This document shows, in pieces, positions 7,665 to 15,212 of a DNA stretch of 33,500 nt. The stretch is taken from positions 1-33,500 of the forward strand of contig CAKOIE010000015.1 in the NCBI GenBank assembly GCA_934086395.1. The letters run 5' to 3'. Made by a program: the position numbers and the translations under genes. Every line of letters starts with the position of its first letter. Position 1 is the first letter of the stretch. This stretch comes from an uncultured Bacilli bacterium (GTDB taxonomy: Bacteria; Bacillota_I; Bacilli_A; RF39; UBA660). Below the pieces are notes generated by a model. The model was not told the origin of the DNA. It made no database searches and saw nothing but the letters and a program-made list of their open reading frames with translations.

Positions 7665-8951
7665 TTAAATATTTTTTAATAATCTATTAAGTTCAACTGC
7701 ATATTCAAGAGGTAATTCTTTTTTAAAATCAGAAATAAACCCTAAAATAATTAAATCTTTAGCCGCATTTTCACTTAATCCCTTACTCATTAAATAAAAT
7801 AATTTTTCTTCACTTATTTTAGATACCGTTGCTTCATGCTCTAAATAACTAGAATCATTAAGTAATATATTAGTTGGAATAGTATCACTAACTGATTCAT
7901 CATCTAACAAAATAGTATCACATTTAACACTTGCCTTAGAATTAATAGCTGACTCGCATATCTTAACTAAGCCTCTGTAATCAGCTTCTCCTCCATTTTT
8001 AGCAATACTTTTAGATATTATATTACTACTTGTATTTTTCCCAATATGAATCATTTTAGCACCAGCATCAAGAACCTGTCCCTCTTTAGCAAACGCAATA
8101 GAAACAGAATTTCCCTTACTATAATCACCTTTTAATATTGAACTAGGATATTTCATCGTAACACCACTGCCAATATTACCATCAAGCCACTCCATTAAAC
8201 CATAATCATCTACTATTGCTCTTTTAGTAACTAAATTATATACATCATTACTCCAGTTTTGAATTGTACTATATTTACATTTAGCGTTCTTACCAACATA
8301 TATTTCAACAACTCCTGCATGAAGAGAATTCTCAGAATGTGATAAAGCCGTACAACCTTCTATATATGATAACTCAGCATCATCATCAACAATTATAATA
8401 GTCCTTTCAAACTGTCCCATCGTAACTTCATTAATCCTAAAATAACTTTGTAATGGTCTATCTAACTTAACCCCTTTAGGAATATAAATAAAAGATCCAC
8501 CACTCCACATACAACCATTTAAAGCTGTAAATTTATTTTCATCATACTTAACTAAATTATTAAAATACTTCTTAAATAGTTCAGGATACTTTTTTAATGC
8601 TTCATCAGTAGATAAAAATATAACACCATTATTACTATTTAATTTATGATAAAATACTTCACTTTCAATTTGATTAGAAACCCCGCATAAATAAGTATTC
8701 TCTGCTTTTATTACCCCTAAATCATCAAATGTTTTCTTAATATCTTTATCAACATTATCCCAAGAATCAGTTACATCACTTATCTTTTTGTAATAATTTA
8801 TTTTATCAAAATCTATATCTAATTTAGGCCCAAAAGAAGGATTATCTAGTTCTAAAAACTTTTCAAAAGACTTTAATCTAAACTCAAGCATCCACTCAGG
8901 CTCCCCTTTACTTTTAGATACCTTTTCAATAAATTCTTTATTCAACTTCAT
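7665..8951 (-). CDS. sufB: Fe-S cluster assembly scaffold SufB
   Basis: 428-residue SufB of the SufBCD complex, which builds [4Fe-4S] clusters with SufC ATPase and SufD. Recognisable segments: KGEPEWMLEFRLKSFE at the N-terminus, WSGGSFIYIPKGVKLDRPLQSYFRIN, LSYIEGCTA, LHAGVVEIYVG, STIQNWS, and the C-terminal core with Cys344 (VKCDT), YLEHEATVSKISEE (His372) and FYLMSKGLSENAAKDLIILGF. It is somewhat shorter than the ~465 typical, mainly at the N-terminus. SufB is normally the last gene of sufCDSUB. Here the gene immediately upstream is an unrelated metallopeptidase, so the rest of the operon is not adjacent. A weak SD (ggatgtga) precedes the ATG. A strong terminator follows. Confidence 0.95.
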   Translation of the reverse strand: MKLNKEFIEKVSKSKGEPEWMLEFRLKSFEKFLELDNPSFGPKLDIDFDKINYYKKISDVTDSWDNVDKDIKKTFDDLGVIKAENTYLCGVSNQIESEVFYHKLNSNNGVIFLSTDEALKKYPELFKKYFNNLVKYDENKFTALNGCMWSGGSFIYIPKGVKLDRPLQSYFRINEVTMGQFERTIIIVDDDAELSYIEGCTALSHSENSLHAGVVEIYVGKNAKCKYSTIQNWSNDVYNLVTKRAIVDDYGLMEWLDGNIGSGVTMKYPSSILKGDYSKGNSVSIAFAKEGQVLDAGAKMIHIGKNTSSNIISKSIAKNGGEADYRGLVKICESAINSKASVKCDTILLDDESVSDTIPTNILLNDSSYLEHEATVSKISEEKLFYLMSKGLSENAAKDLIILGFISDFKKELPLEYAVELNRLLKNI

Positions 8952-9007
8952 ATTTCATCACATCCATTATTATAAACTTGATTTTAAATTTTAACTACCA
9001 CATTATT

Positions 9008-10018
9008 TTATTTTATCTTTTTATTTTCACATCCAACAAATAAAGATATATATTCTTTTAAAATCTCACAAATATCTTTAATACCAGTACTAATATACAT
9101 TCTATCGATAAAATCATTAACATCTAATTCATTTATTAATTTATGTAAATTTTGTATCTCATTCATATAATTATTATCTAACTTATATTTTTTATATAAA
9201 CTTATTGCTACCATATAACCAATAACATACTTTAATTCAATAACCAATTGTTCAAAAACAGGAGTATTTAAACCAAACTTTTTATTTTTGTCTAAATAAT
9301 AATTTATATAATTTAAAAACACCTTAATATCTTCATCATAATAATCACACTTAAATATACATTTATAAGATTCTTTACTAACATCACCAATTTTTTGAAA
9401 CACTATCATAATTGGTAATATTCCATTTAAATTTCTTAAACATTGTTTAGTATATAAAAGCCTAAAATAAAAACAAAATAACTTTAAATCAATATCATTT
9501 AATTCATCAACTGCAATTAATTCTTCTGTTATTGCCAAAGCTTCTGTAAACCAAAATCTAGTTTCATTAGATTTATTAGGAATATTCTTATAATGAGATA
9601 ATTCATGAATTAATGTAACTGCATCAGATAAAGAACCATAATTTCTTACAATAATTGAATTTCCATCAGAAAAGCATCGTCCATTTATTTCAACACATTC
9701 ATCTCTTCTTTCACTTACCATTTTTTCATATTCAAATGAATCAAAATCAATAATCCCATCATTAATTAATTTATTAATATCCAAATTAATATTAAATTTT
9801 TTATTATATTTATTAACAAATTCAAAAACATCTTGTATTTTGCAAATATTCATAACTTTACTATAACTATCAAGTGTAGCATTATTTATTTTTAAATTAT
9901 TAATTATTTTTACAATCTCTTCTCCCAAATATAGAAAATATTCTAAATTATCAATAATATTACCATCATAATAAGCAAAAAAATCTTTTAATTCTTCTAA
10001 TATTTCTTCATTAATCAT
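9008..10018 (-). CDS. HELSH zinc metallopeptidase-like protein, paralogue 1
   Basis: 336-residue cytosolic-looking protein (no signal peptide or membrane helix), mostly helical. Residues 134-146 contain TLIHELSHYKN, a zincin HExxH (His138, Glu139, His142). This is followed about 20 residues later by WFTEALAITEELI, a Glu-rich helix (Glu159, 165, 166) placed where gluzincins of the M3/oligopeptidase F type supply the third zinc ligand. A Cys/Gly segment (CVEINGRCFSDGNSIIVRNYGS) precedes the motif. It is closely similar in architecture to the next gene upstream, including LSDAVTLIHELSHYKN against YTDAVVLVHELSHYRN, so the two are tandem duplicates. Substrate unknown. It resembles no Bacillus housekeeping peptidase I can name. 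Confidence 0.6.
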   Translation of the reverse strand: MINEEILEELKDFFAYYDGNIIDNLEYFLYLGEEIVKIINNLKINNATLDSYSKVMNICKIQDVFEFVNKYNKKFNINLDINKLINDGIIDFDSFEYEKMVSERRDECVEINGRCFSDGNSIIVRNYGSLSDAVTLIHELSHYKNIPNKSNETRFWFTEALAITEELIAVDELNDIDLKLFCFYFRLLYTKQCLRNLNGILPIMIVFQKIGDVSKESYKCIFKCDYYDEDIKVFLNYINYYLDKNKKFGLNTPVFEQLVIELKYVIGYMVAISLYKKYKLDNNYMNEIQNLHKLINELDVNDFIDRMYISTGIKDICEILKEYISLFVGCENKKIK

Positions 10019-10138
10019 AACTTACCCTACTTTTAATCATAATTTCAATAGCAACTTCTTATATCACCAATTTAATTTCTACTATTATACACATTTGATT
10101 ATTTTTTTACCATATTAATTATAAAGAATTATTATAAT

Positions 10139-11161
10139 TTACATCATATTTTTATTCCTAACTTTACTATATATAAGAATTTCTTCTATCATTTTTCTAA
10201 CTGGTTCACAAAATTCTTTTTCATTATTTAAACTTTCTACTAAATCAAAATAACCAAAAAAATTTTTTACTAAACAATTTGAAACTAGTTTATGCATATT
10301 TTCTATTTTACTTATATATTTACTATTATCTCTAACTTTGTACATAATATGAAGTGCCATTATTACACTTAAACTATATTTTATATAGGTTTCTATTTGC
10401 CTAAAAAATAAATCACTATTATTATCTTCACTTAAATCATTATATAATTTCCTAAATCTATCTACATCATTTTCATAATTATCCTCATCCCAAACTTTTA
10501 GATAACTTTCCTTTGATATATTACCATATTTTTTACAAACAAATGCTATTTTTAAATAAATCATTAAATCTTTAAAATATTCATTTGTCATATTTAATCT
10601 ATTTAAACATACATATTGTTTTTCAACATTTAAACTTGAATCTAACATAATAAATTCTTCAGCAATAGCAAGCGTCTCCCCATACCATCTTTGATTATTA
10701 TAATTTATTTTACTTTTTTTATTTAATTTATTTCGATAATGAGATAATTCATGCACCAATACAACTGCATCTGTATAAGAAACATTACTATTTACTTTAA
10801 CTATTTTATAATTACACTTTCCTCCTAAGCTTATCCCATTTAACCATCTTTCAAAACTAGATATATTATCATTATTCATAACAATTTTATTTTCTTTTAA
10901 CATTCCATCAAAATCTAGGTTTATATTATATTTTTTTAAATATTCTCTTACAAATTCAAATATTTCTAAGTCACTATATATAGGCATCCTACTATCTAAA
11001 ATATTCATATAGTCGTTACTACATCTATTAGGCATTATTTTTAAATATTCACAAGCTATTTTATATAACCATCCATAATTATTTGCAAAAAAATCATTTC
11101 TATTTTTATCAAAATAATTATTTAACATTTTTTCTATATCTTTTGTTTCAATAATTACCAA
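10139..11161 (-). CDS. HELSH zinc metallopeptidase-like protein, paralogue 2
   Basis: 340 residues with the same plan as its downstream neighbour: helical N-terminal half (FDKNRNDFFANNYGWLYKIACEYLK), a domain with LEIFEFVREYLKKYNINLDFD paralleling FEFVNKYNKKFNINLDIN of paralogue 1, then VVLVHELSHYRN (His137, Glu138, His141) and WYGETLAIAEEFI (Glu162, 168, 169). Its C-terminal helices contain NMHKLVSN against NLHKLINE in the paralogue. No secretion signal is visible. The ORF is intact and divergence between copies is high (motifs conserved, the rest mostly not), so both are probably under selection with separate substrates. A ~120-bp AT-rich gap separates them. Function inferred only as metal-dependent peptidase. 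Confidence 0.6.
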   Translation of the reverse strand: MVIIETKDIEKMLNNYFDKNRNDFFANNYGWLYKIACEYLKIMPNRCSNDYMNILDSRMPIYSDLEIFEFVREYLKKYNINLDFDGMLKENKIVMNNDNISSFERWLNGISLGGKCNYKIVKVNSNVSYTDAVVLVHELSHYRNKLNKKSKINYNNQRWYGETLAIAEEFIMLDSSLNVEKQYVCLNRLNMTNEYFKDLMIYLKIAFVCKKYGNISKESYLKVWDEDNYENDVDRFRKLYNDLSEDNNSDLFFRQIETYIKYSLSVIMALHIMYKVRDNSKYISKIENMHKLVSNCLVKNFFGYFDLVESLNNEKEFCEPVRKMIEEILIYSKVRNKNMM

Positions 11162-11226
11162 AATATCACCACCATAAAGTATTTTTACTACTTAAGTATA
11201 ACAAATTATTTAAATAAAATATATCC

Positions 11227-11249
11227 AAAAGAAAAAGTCCTAAAAGGAC
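11227..11249 (-). terminator. Terminator after slipin gene
   Basis: Short 5-bp GC-containing stem (11237-11241 with 11245-11249) followed on the minus strand by T5 and more T residues. It sits immediately beyond the stop of the slipin gene. Confidence 0.65.
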
Positions 11250-11250
11250 A

Positions 11251-12024
11251 TTATTTCTTTTTTGTTATTTTTTTAATAGCATCACCCGCATTACCTTGTT
11301 TAAAAGCATCCATTACTTCAATAGGTATAGCAAAAATAATTGTATTAGACTGATCAGATGAAATATCATTAATAGTTGATAAAGTTCTTAAATGTAACGC
11401 TCCCGGTGTAGATGCCATAATCTTAGCAGCTTCTGCTAAATTTTTAGATGCTTCTACCTCTCCAGCAGCCTTAGTAATAACAGCCATTTTTTCTCTTTCT
11501 GCTTCTGCAACTTTAGCAATAACTCTCTTCATCTCTTCAGGTAATGAAACATCTTTTAGTTCTACATTTTCAACCTTTATTCCCCAAGGATCAGTAGCTA
11601 AATCAACAACTTTACAAATCTCTTCTGATATTTTATCCCTTTCAGATAATAACTCATCTAATGATACTGCACCAACCGCATTACGCATAGTTGTTTGAGC
11701 AAGTTGTGCAACAGCAAATCTAAAATTTTCTACTGCTAATATTGCCTTAGATGCATCAAATATTTTATAATACAATACCGCATTAATTCTAATTGATACA
11801 TTATCCTTAGTTATAGCATCTTGTTCCGGCACATCTACTGCCTTAGTTCTAATATCAACCTTCTTTAAAGATTCAAATATCGGTAAAATAACGTGCCAAC
11901 CAGGATTTAACATCTTATCGTATTTACCACACCTAAACTTAATACCTCTTTCATACTCATCTATTTGCCTAATCGAAGGTAAAATAATAAAACAAGCAAT
12001 AATCATAACAATTATTAAAAACAT
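11251..12024 (-). CDS. Slipin / SPFH (band 7) membrane protein
   Basis: 257-residue stomatin-like protein with a hydrophobic N-terminal helix (1-15), RQIDEYERGIKFRCGKYDKMLNPGWHVILPI, VDIRTKAVDVPEQDAITKDNVSIRINAVLYYKI, the characteristic RNAVGAVSLDELLSERDKI and WGIKVENVELKDVSLPEEMKR. An Ala/Glu-rich coiled-coil helix (MAVITKAAGEVEASKNLAEAAKIM) follows, then the prokaryotic slipin C-terminus (NTIIFAIPIEVMDAF). Slipins oligomerise on the membrane and organise microdomains; many are paired with an NfeD protease partner, but none is adjacent here. SD AAAGGAG is present 7 nt before the ATG. Followed by a terminator, so probably monocistronic. Confidence 0.92.
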   Translation of the reverse strand: MFLIIVMIIACFIILPSIRQIDEYERGIKFRCGKYDKMLNPGWHVILPIFESLKKVDIRTKAVDVPEQDAITKDNVSIRINAVLYYKIFDASKAILAVENFRFAVAQLAQTTMRNAVGAVSLDELLSERDKISEEICKVVDLATDPWGIKVENVELKDVSLPEEMKRVIAKVAEAEREKMAVITKAAGEVEASKNLAEAAKIMASTPGALHLRTLSTINDISSDQSNTIIFAIPIEVMDAFKQGNAGDAIKKITKKK

Positions 12025-12104
12025 TTTTCATACTCCTTTCATATTAAATATATCTAAATCTCATAATAATAGCAATAAATCTAATTTAATTTTAATTAAT
12101 TTAT

Positions 12105-12113
12105 TGTTATAAT
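12105..12113 (+). promoter_or_regulatory. Extended -10 promoter (TGTTATAAT)
   Basis: TG-n-TATAAT at 12105-12113, about 20 nt before the ATG at 12135, which is preceded by a gaaagaggt SD. No good -35 is needed with an extended -10. Confidence 0.6.
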
Positions 12114-12134
12114 TTTAATGAAAGAGGTAATAAA

Positions 12135-12692
12135 ATGAATAACTATTTAAACTCATACTATCATGGATTAGCAGGAAATATAATAATATATAATCCCCAA
12201 ACAATTGTAAATTTAGCACTTAAACAACTAGACATGATTATAAAAAATAAAGGAATATATTCTAGAAAATATTTAAAAAAATTGAACATAAATTATCCAG
12301 AACATAAAGGAGTTTTTAACGGAGATGATTATATCTCAGTAACAACACCCATATTCGATGATATAGAATACAGTGGTAAAAATGAAGGATTTGACTCATC
12401 ATATTTAAAATATACAAATAACACAATATCTATAGTGTTAAGCAAAAATATTGAAAATACCTGTAAATTTCGTACAGGAGAATTTGATTATTTACCAGGA
12501 GAAAGACAAATAAAAGATAAAATACCAATAGATAATTTTATTGCAATTAAAGTATCATTCGAAAATGATTTTCTAACAAAAGTAGTAGCTGAATTAGTAA
12601 AAGAAGTACTAAATAATAATAACATTAATTTACCAATTATAGATAAAGATTTAAATGAAATTAAACTAAGTACTTCAAAAAAAACAATATAA
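12135..12692 (+). CDS. Unknown protein with possible ADP-ribosyltransferase-like fold
   Basis: 185 residues, soluble, no signal peptide. I do not recognise a named family. Visible features: YYHGLAGN (His10) at the start; a helix ending in KNKGIYSRKYL, like the 'GI.S' turn in DUF4433/KptA-type ADP-ribosyltransferases; a GDDYISV strand; SSYLKYTNNTISIVLSK; and YLPGERQIKDKIPIDNFIAIKV, where Glu123 sits in an E-x-x-V/I...IP.xxI context usual for the catalytic Glu of such ART folds. A His-(Tyr/Ser)-Glu layout is therefore possible. Monocistronic with its own promoter, at the junction where coding direction switches. The ART idea is inference, and could be tested by structure prediction. No partner antitoxin is seen. 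Confidence 0.35.
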   Translation: MNNYLNSYYHGLAGNIIIYNPQTIVNLALKQLDMIIKNKGIYSRKYLKKLNINYPEHKGVFNGDDYISVTTPIFDDIEYSGKNEGFDSSYLKYTNNTISIVLSKNIENTCKFRTGEFDYLPGERQIKDKIPIDNFIAIKVSFENDFLTKVVAELVKEVLNNNNINLPIIDKDLNEIKLSTSKKTI

Positions 12693-12797
12693 GCATTAAT
12701 AACATATTAAATATAAAATTAATATAAATAATAACAACATACATAAAGACTAAAAACAATTTAAAAAACTAAGTAAGCTAAATACTCATAATTAAAA

Positions 12798-12826
12798 TTG
12801 ACAATCCAACCAAGATAAACTATTAT
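12798..12826 (+). promoter_or_regulatory. SigA-type promoter for the DUF308-like gene
   Basis: TTGACA (12798-12803), 17-nt spacer, TATTAT (12821-12826), followed by an aggtga SD and the TTG start at 12845. The best consensus -35 seen in the window. Confidence 0.8.
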
Positions 12827-12844
12827 TATAGTAGGTGAAGAAAA

Positions 12845-13399
12845 TTGAAAATATTTAATAAAAAATTAGAACGTAATGACAAAATTAATTTAGTTATATC
12901 AAGTATTATTTTACTATTAGGTTTTATCCTGATTTTATTATCTCCTGCAACCGACTATGCCCCAATAACTATGTTATACTTAACTTTCACAGTTTATTCA
13001 TTAATAAAAATCTTAGAATATTTCCTAACCAAACCAAAAGATGACTATGAAGAATTATATACTACCATCGTATGCGCTATTGCTGCATTTAGTGGTTTCA
13101 AATACATTAATTATAATCCTCAAATGGTATTATCCATAACACTAGCTGTATGGGTATGCGCTATGGCTATAATTAAATTAATTAAAATCGATTATTTACA
13201 CGATCGTAATGATAAAATGATGTATATTAATTTAGGAACATTCTTCTTATTCTTATTATTAGGACTTCTAACAAGTATAAACTTATACTTTAGTGAAACA
13301 GTTCAATTTCTAATGTTAGGCTTCTTCTTTATTTGTGTAGGAATACTAGATTTAACAGAAGACTTAATAAGAATTCTAACTGATAAAAATATCATTTAA
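12845..13399 (+). CDS. DUF308/HdeD-like multi-pass membrane protein
   Basis: 184 residues beginning at TTG (SD aggtgaag, spacing ~7). Hydropathy shows about six membrane helices arranged as three pairs (residues ~16-33, 38-60, 71-88, 93-113, 128-146, 153-172). Acidic/basic loops separate them, and GLLTSINLYFSETVQFLMLGFFFICVGI is typical of the short-repeat HdeD/DUF308 group. HdeD-like proteins are linked to acid stress in enterics, but the role in Firmicutes is not established, so no function is assigned. It has its own consensus promoter and a strong terminator just after the stop, making a single-gene transcript. Confidence 0.65.
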   Translation: MKIFNKKLERNDKINLVISSIILLLGFILILLSPATDYAPITMLYLTFTVYSLIKILEYFLTKPKDDYEELYTTIVCAIAAFSGFKYINYNPQMVLSITLAVWVCAMAIIKLIKIDYLHDRNDKMMYINLGTFFLFLLLGLLTSINLYFSETVQFLMLGFFFICVGILDLTEDLIRILTDKNII

Positions 13400-13401
13400 T
13401 T

Positions 13402-13430
13402 AACATATCAAATATTGGTATGTTTTTTTT
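13402..13430 (+). terminator. Rho-independent terminator
   Basis: 10-bp stem (13402-13411 with 13415-13424, one G-T pair), 3-nt loop, then a T tract to 13430. It ends the DUF308-like transcript. Confidence 0.88.
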
Positions 13431-13438
13431 ATTTTACA

Positions 13439-13447
13439 TGTTATAAT
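13439..13447 (+). promoter_or_regulatory. Extended -10 promoter (TGTTATAAT)
   Basis: TG-t-TATAAT directly after the preceding terminator and ~17 nt ahead of the methyltransferase ATG. It restarts transcription for the methyltransferase-unknown-SpoVS run. Confidence 0.65.
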
Positions 13448-13463
13448 TTACCTGTGATGAGAT

Positions 13464-14312
13464 ATGAAAATAATTGAAAATTTTAATGATTATGAAGTAC
13501 TAAGTACAAGTAATGGCTACAAATATGAAAGATGGGGAAAATACTATTTAAAAAGACCAGATCCCGAAATAATATGGCCAGGTAATGAAACCATAAAAGT
13601 AGATGCTGAATATACAAGAAGTAATACTGGTGGAGGTAATTGGACTTTAAATAACGTTCCATCATCTTGGACAATTAATTATAAAGACTTAAAATTTAAT
13701 CTTAAACTTATGGGATTTAAACATACAGGATTATTTCCTGAACAAGCTTATAACTGGGATTTAATAAGAGAAACAATAAAAAAAACTAATCATAAATGTA
13801 AAGTTCTTAACTTATTTGCCTACACAGGAGCAGCAAGTATAGCAGCATTAAAAGAACATGCTGAAGTAGTTCATGTTGATTCATCTCGTGGAATGATAGA
13901 ATGGGCTAAAGAAAATGTTATATCAAATAATTTAGAAAATGAAAATATTAAATTTTATGTAGATGATGTAAAAAAACTTGTTAAAAGAGAAATTCGTAGA
14001 GGCAATAAATATGACATAATTATAATGGATCCTCCTTCATTTGGTAGAGGTGCTAAAAATGAAGTATGGCAAGTAGAAAAAGATTTATATAATCTTATAA
14101 AAGATGCTAGTACCCTGCTATCAGATAATGCACTATTATTTATAGTTAATACATACACCACAGGACTATCAATGTCCGTAATAGAAAATATATTAAAATT
14201 AACTATAAAACAAAATGGTAATATTATAGGAACAGAACTTGGTTTCAAAACAAATGAAAACCTAAAACTTCCTTGTGGAACAACAGTAAGATGGGAAAAA
14301 AATGAAAGATAA
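13464..14312 (+). CDS. Class I SAM-dependent rRNA methyltransferase, RlmI/RlmK-like
   Basis: 282 residues. The N-terminal ~90 residues (YERWGKYYLKRPDPEIIWPG) lack the PUA domain of RlmI. A short beta region ends in FNLKLMGFKHTGLFPEQAYNWD, the standard lead-in of the RlmK-like family. The Rossmann core follows with VLNLFAYTGAASIAAL (motif I), VVHVDSSRGMIEWAKENV (motif II, the Asp that binds SAM ribose), FYVDDVKKLV, and IIMDPPSFGRG (motif IV, DPPSF). Late strands are LLFIVNTYTTG and GTTVRWEK. By family it methylates 23S rRNA cytosine or guanine; the exact target is not decidable here. Overlaps the next gene by 11 bp, so they are translationally coupled. Confidence 0.82.
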   Translation: MKIIENFNDYEVLSTSNGYKYERWGKYYLKRPDPEIIWPGNETIKVDAEYTRSNTGGGNWTLNNVPSSWTINYKDLKFNLKLMGFKHTGLFPEQAYNWDLIRETIKKTNHKCKVLNLFAYTGAASIAALKEHAEVVHVDSSRGMIEWAKENVISNNLENENIKFYVDDVKKLVKREIRRGNKYDIIIMDPPSFGRGAKNEVWQVEKDLYNLIKDASTLLSDNALLFIVNTYTTGLSMSVIENILKLTIKQNGNIIGTELGFKTNENLKLPCGTTVRWEKNER

Positions 14313-14883
14313 ATATATAAGTAAAAGATATATTCCTGAAATAAAAGGAATTAAGATTTATATGAATCATAATGGAGTATTTAAAGAAGTTATGCCTCTT
14401 CTACTTAGAAAAAGAACATTAGATAAAAAAACTTTATTTTATAAATTAAATGATTTACCATTAGATTTACAAGAAAAATATGAAGATATGGCAATATCTC
14501 CCGAAGAATTAATAGAAAATACAATTAAAATTGAAAAAAATAGTAAATATGTTTTAGATAGATTTAATACAAAAGTAAAAATAACTTCTCAAACATATCT
14601 TTTACCTATAGTAGGAAACTTTTTACCTAACGACGGTGTAAATGCCTTTACTGTAAAAAATATCAACGGAAAATTAGAATTAGTTCCAATAATAGTTTGT
14701 GTAAACTGCCATTGGTCAGAACTATTTACAGGCCAAACAAAATATAAAAATAATGTATTTTGTCTATTATCAGATTTAGATTCTGAATCAATAAATAATT
14801 TTATTGACAAAATAATAACACTTGAACAAGTACCTAATTATTTAAAAAACACTAAAGAATATGAAAAAGGTATCATAAAATAA
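14302..14883 (+). CDS. Unknown protein coupled to the methyltransferase
   Basis: 193 residues; I do not recognise the family. No signal peptide or membrane helix. The N-terminal half is basic and helical (YISKRYIPEIKGIKIYMNHNG, LLRKRTLDKKTLFYKL). The C-terminal half has alternating strands with VKITSQTYLLPIVGNFLPNDGVNAFTV, then VPIIVCVNCHWSELFTGQ. The VNCHW element (CxxC-like Cys-Asn-Cys-His, with the pair two apart) is the most distinctive motif and could bind metal. The frame starts 11 bp before the upstream stop, so it is coupled to the RlmI/K-like gene. 34 bp separate it from spoVS. Its role with ribosomal RNA modification is only suggested by context. Confidence 0.6.
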   Translation: MKDKYISKRYIPEIKGIKIYMNHNGVFKEVMPLLLRKRTLDKKTLFYKLNDLPLDLQEKYEDMAISPEELIENTIKIEKNSKYVLDRFNTKVKITSQTYLLPIVGNFLPNDGVNAFTVKNINGKLELVPIIVCVNCHWSELFTGQTKYKNNVFCLLSDLDSESINNFIDKIITLEQVPNYLKNTKEYEKGIIK

Positions 14884-14916
14884 ACTATTCCTCATAAATT
14901 TAACTAGGAGGAAATA

Positions 14917-15180
14917 ATGGAAATACTAAAAGTTTCAAGTAAAAGTAACCCTAGTAAAGTAGCAGGGGCAATTGCCGGAATATTTAGAGATGGCAAAAAT
15001 GAATTAGAAATCCATACAATTGGAGCCGGAAGTTTAAATCAAGGAGTTAAAGCAGTAGCTATAGCCCGTGGTTTTGTTGCTCCAAGTGGTAAAAATTTAG
15101 TAATTATTCCTGCTTTTTCAGATATCCAAATAGATGGTGAAGAAAAAACAGCTATAAAATTAATTGTTGAATCAAAATAA
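14917..15180 (+). CDS. spoVS: Stage V sporulation protein S
   Basis: 87 residues matching the highly conserved SpoVS/Alba-like family nearly throughout: MEILKVSSKSNPSKVAGAIA, the helix-strand EIHTIGAGSLNQGVKAVAIARGF, APSGKNLVIIPAFSDIQIDGEEKTAIKLIVE. Excellent SD (ctaggagg) 8 nt ahead. In B. subtilis SpoVS is under SigH control and affects spore coat assembly and septation. The family also occurs in non-sporulating relatives, so it does not by itself prove sporulation. Follows the two-gene methyltransferase unit and ends at a bidirectional terminator shared with convergent ffh. Confidence 0.97.
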   Translation: MEILKVSSKSNPSKVAGAIAGIFRDGKNELEIHTIGAGSLNQGVKAVAIARGFVAPSGKNLVIIPAFSDIQIDGEEKTAIKLIVESK

Positions 15181-15206
15181 AATACTTCAAAATCGAAGTA
15201 TTTTTT
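15179..15206. terminator. Bidirectional terminator between spoVS and ffh
   Basis: Stem of 8-10 bp (aatacttc at 15181-15188 with gaagtatt at 15195-15202), loop aaaatc, T6 on the plus side and A-rich on the minus-strand exit. It lies between convergent stops. Confidence 0.88.
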
Positions 15207-15212
15207 AATTAT

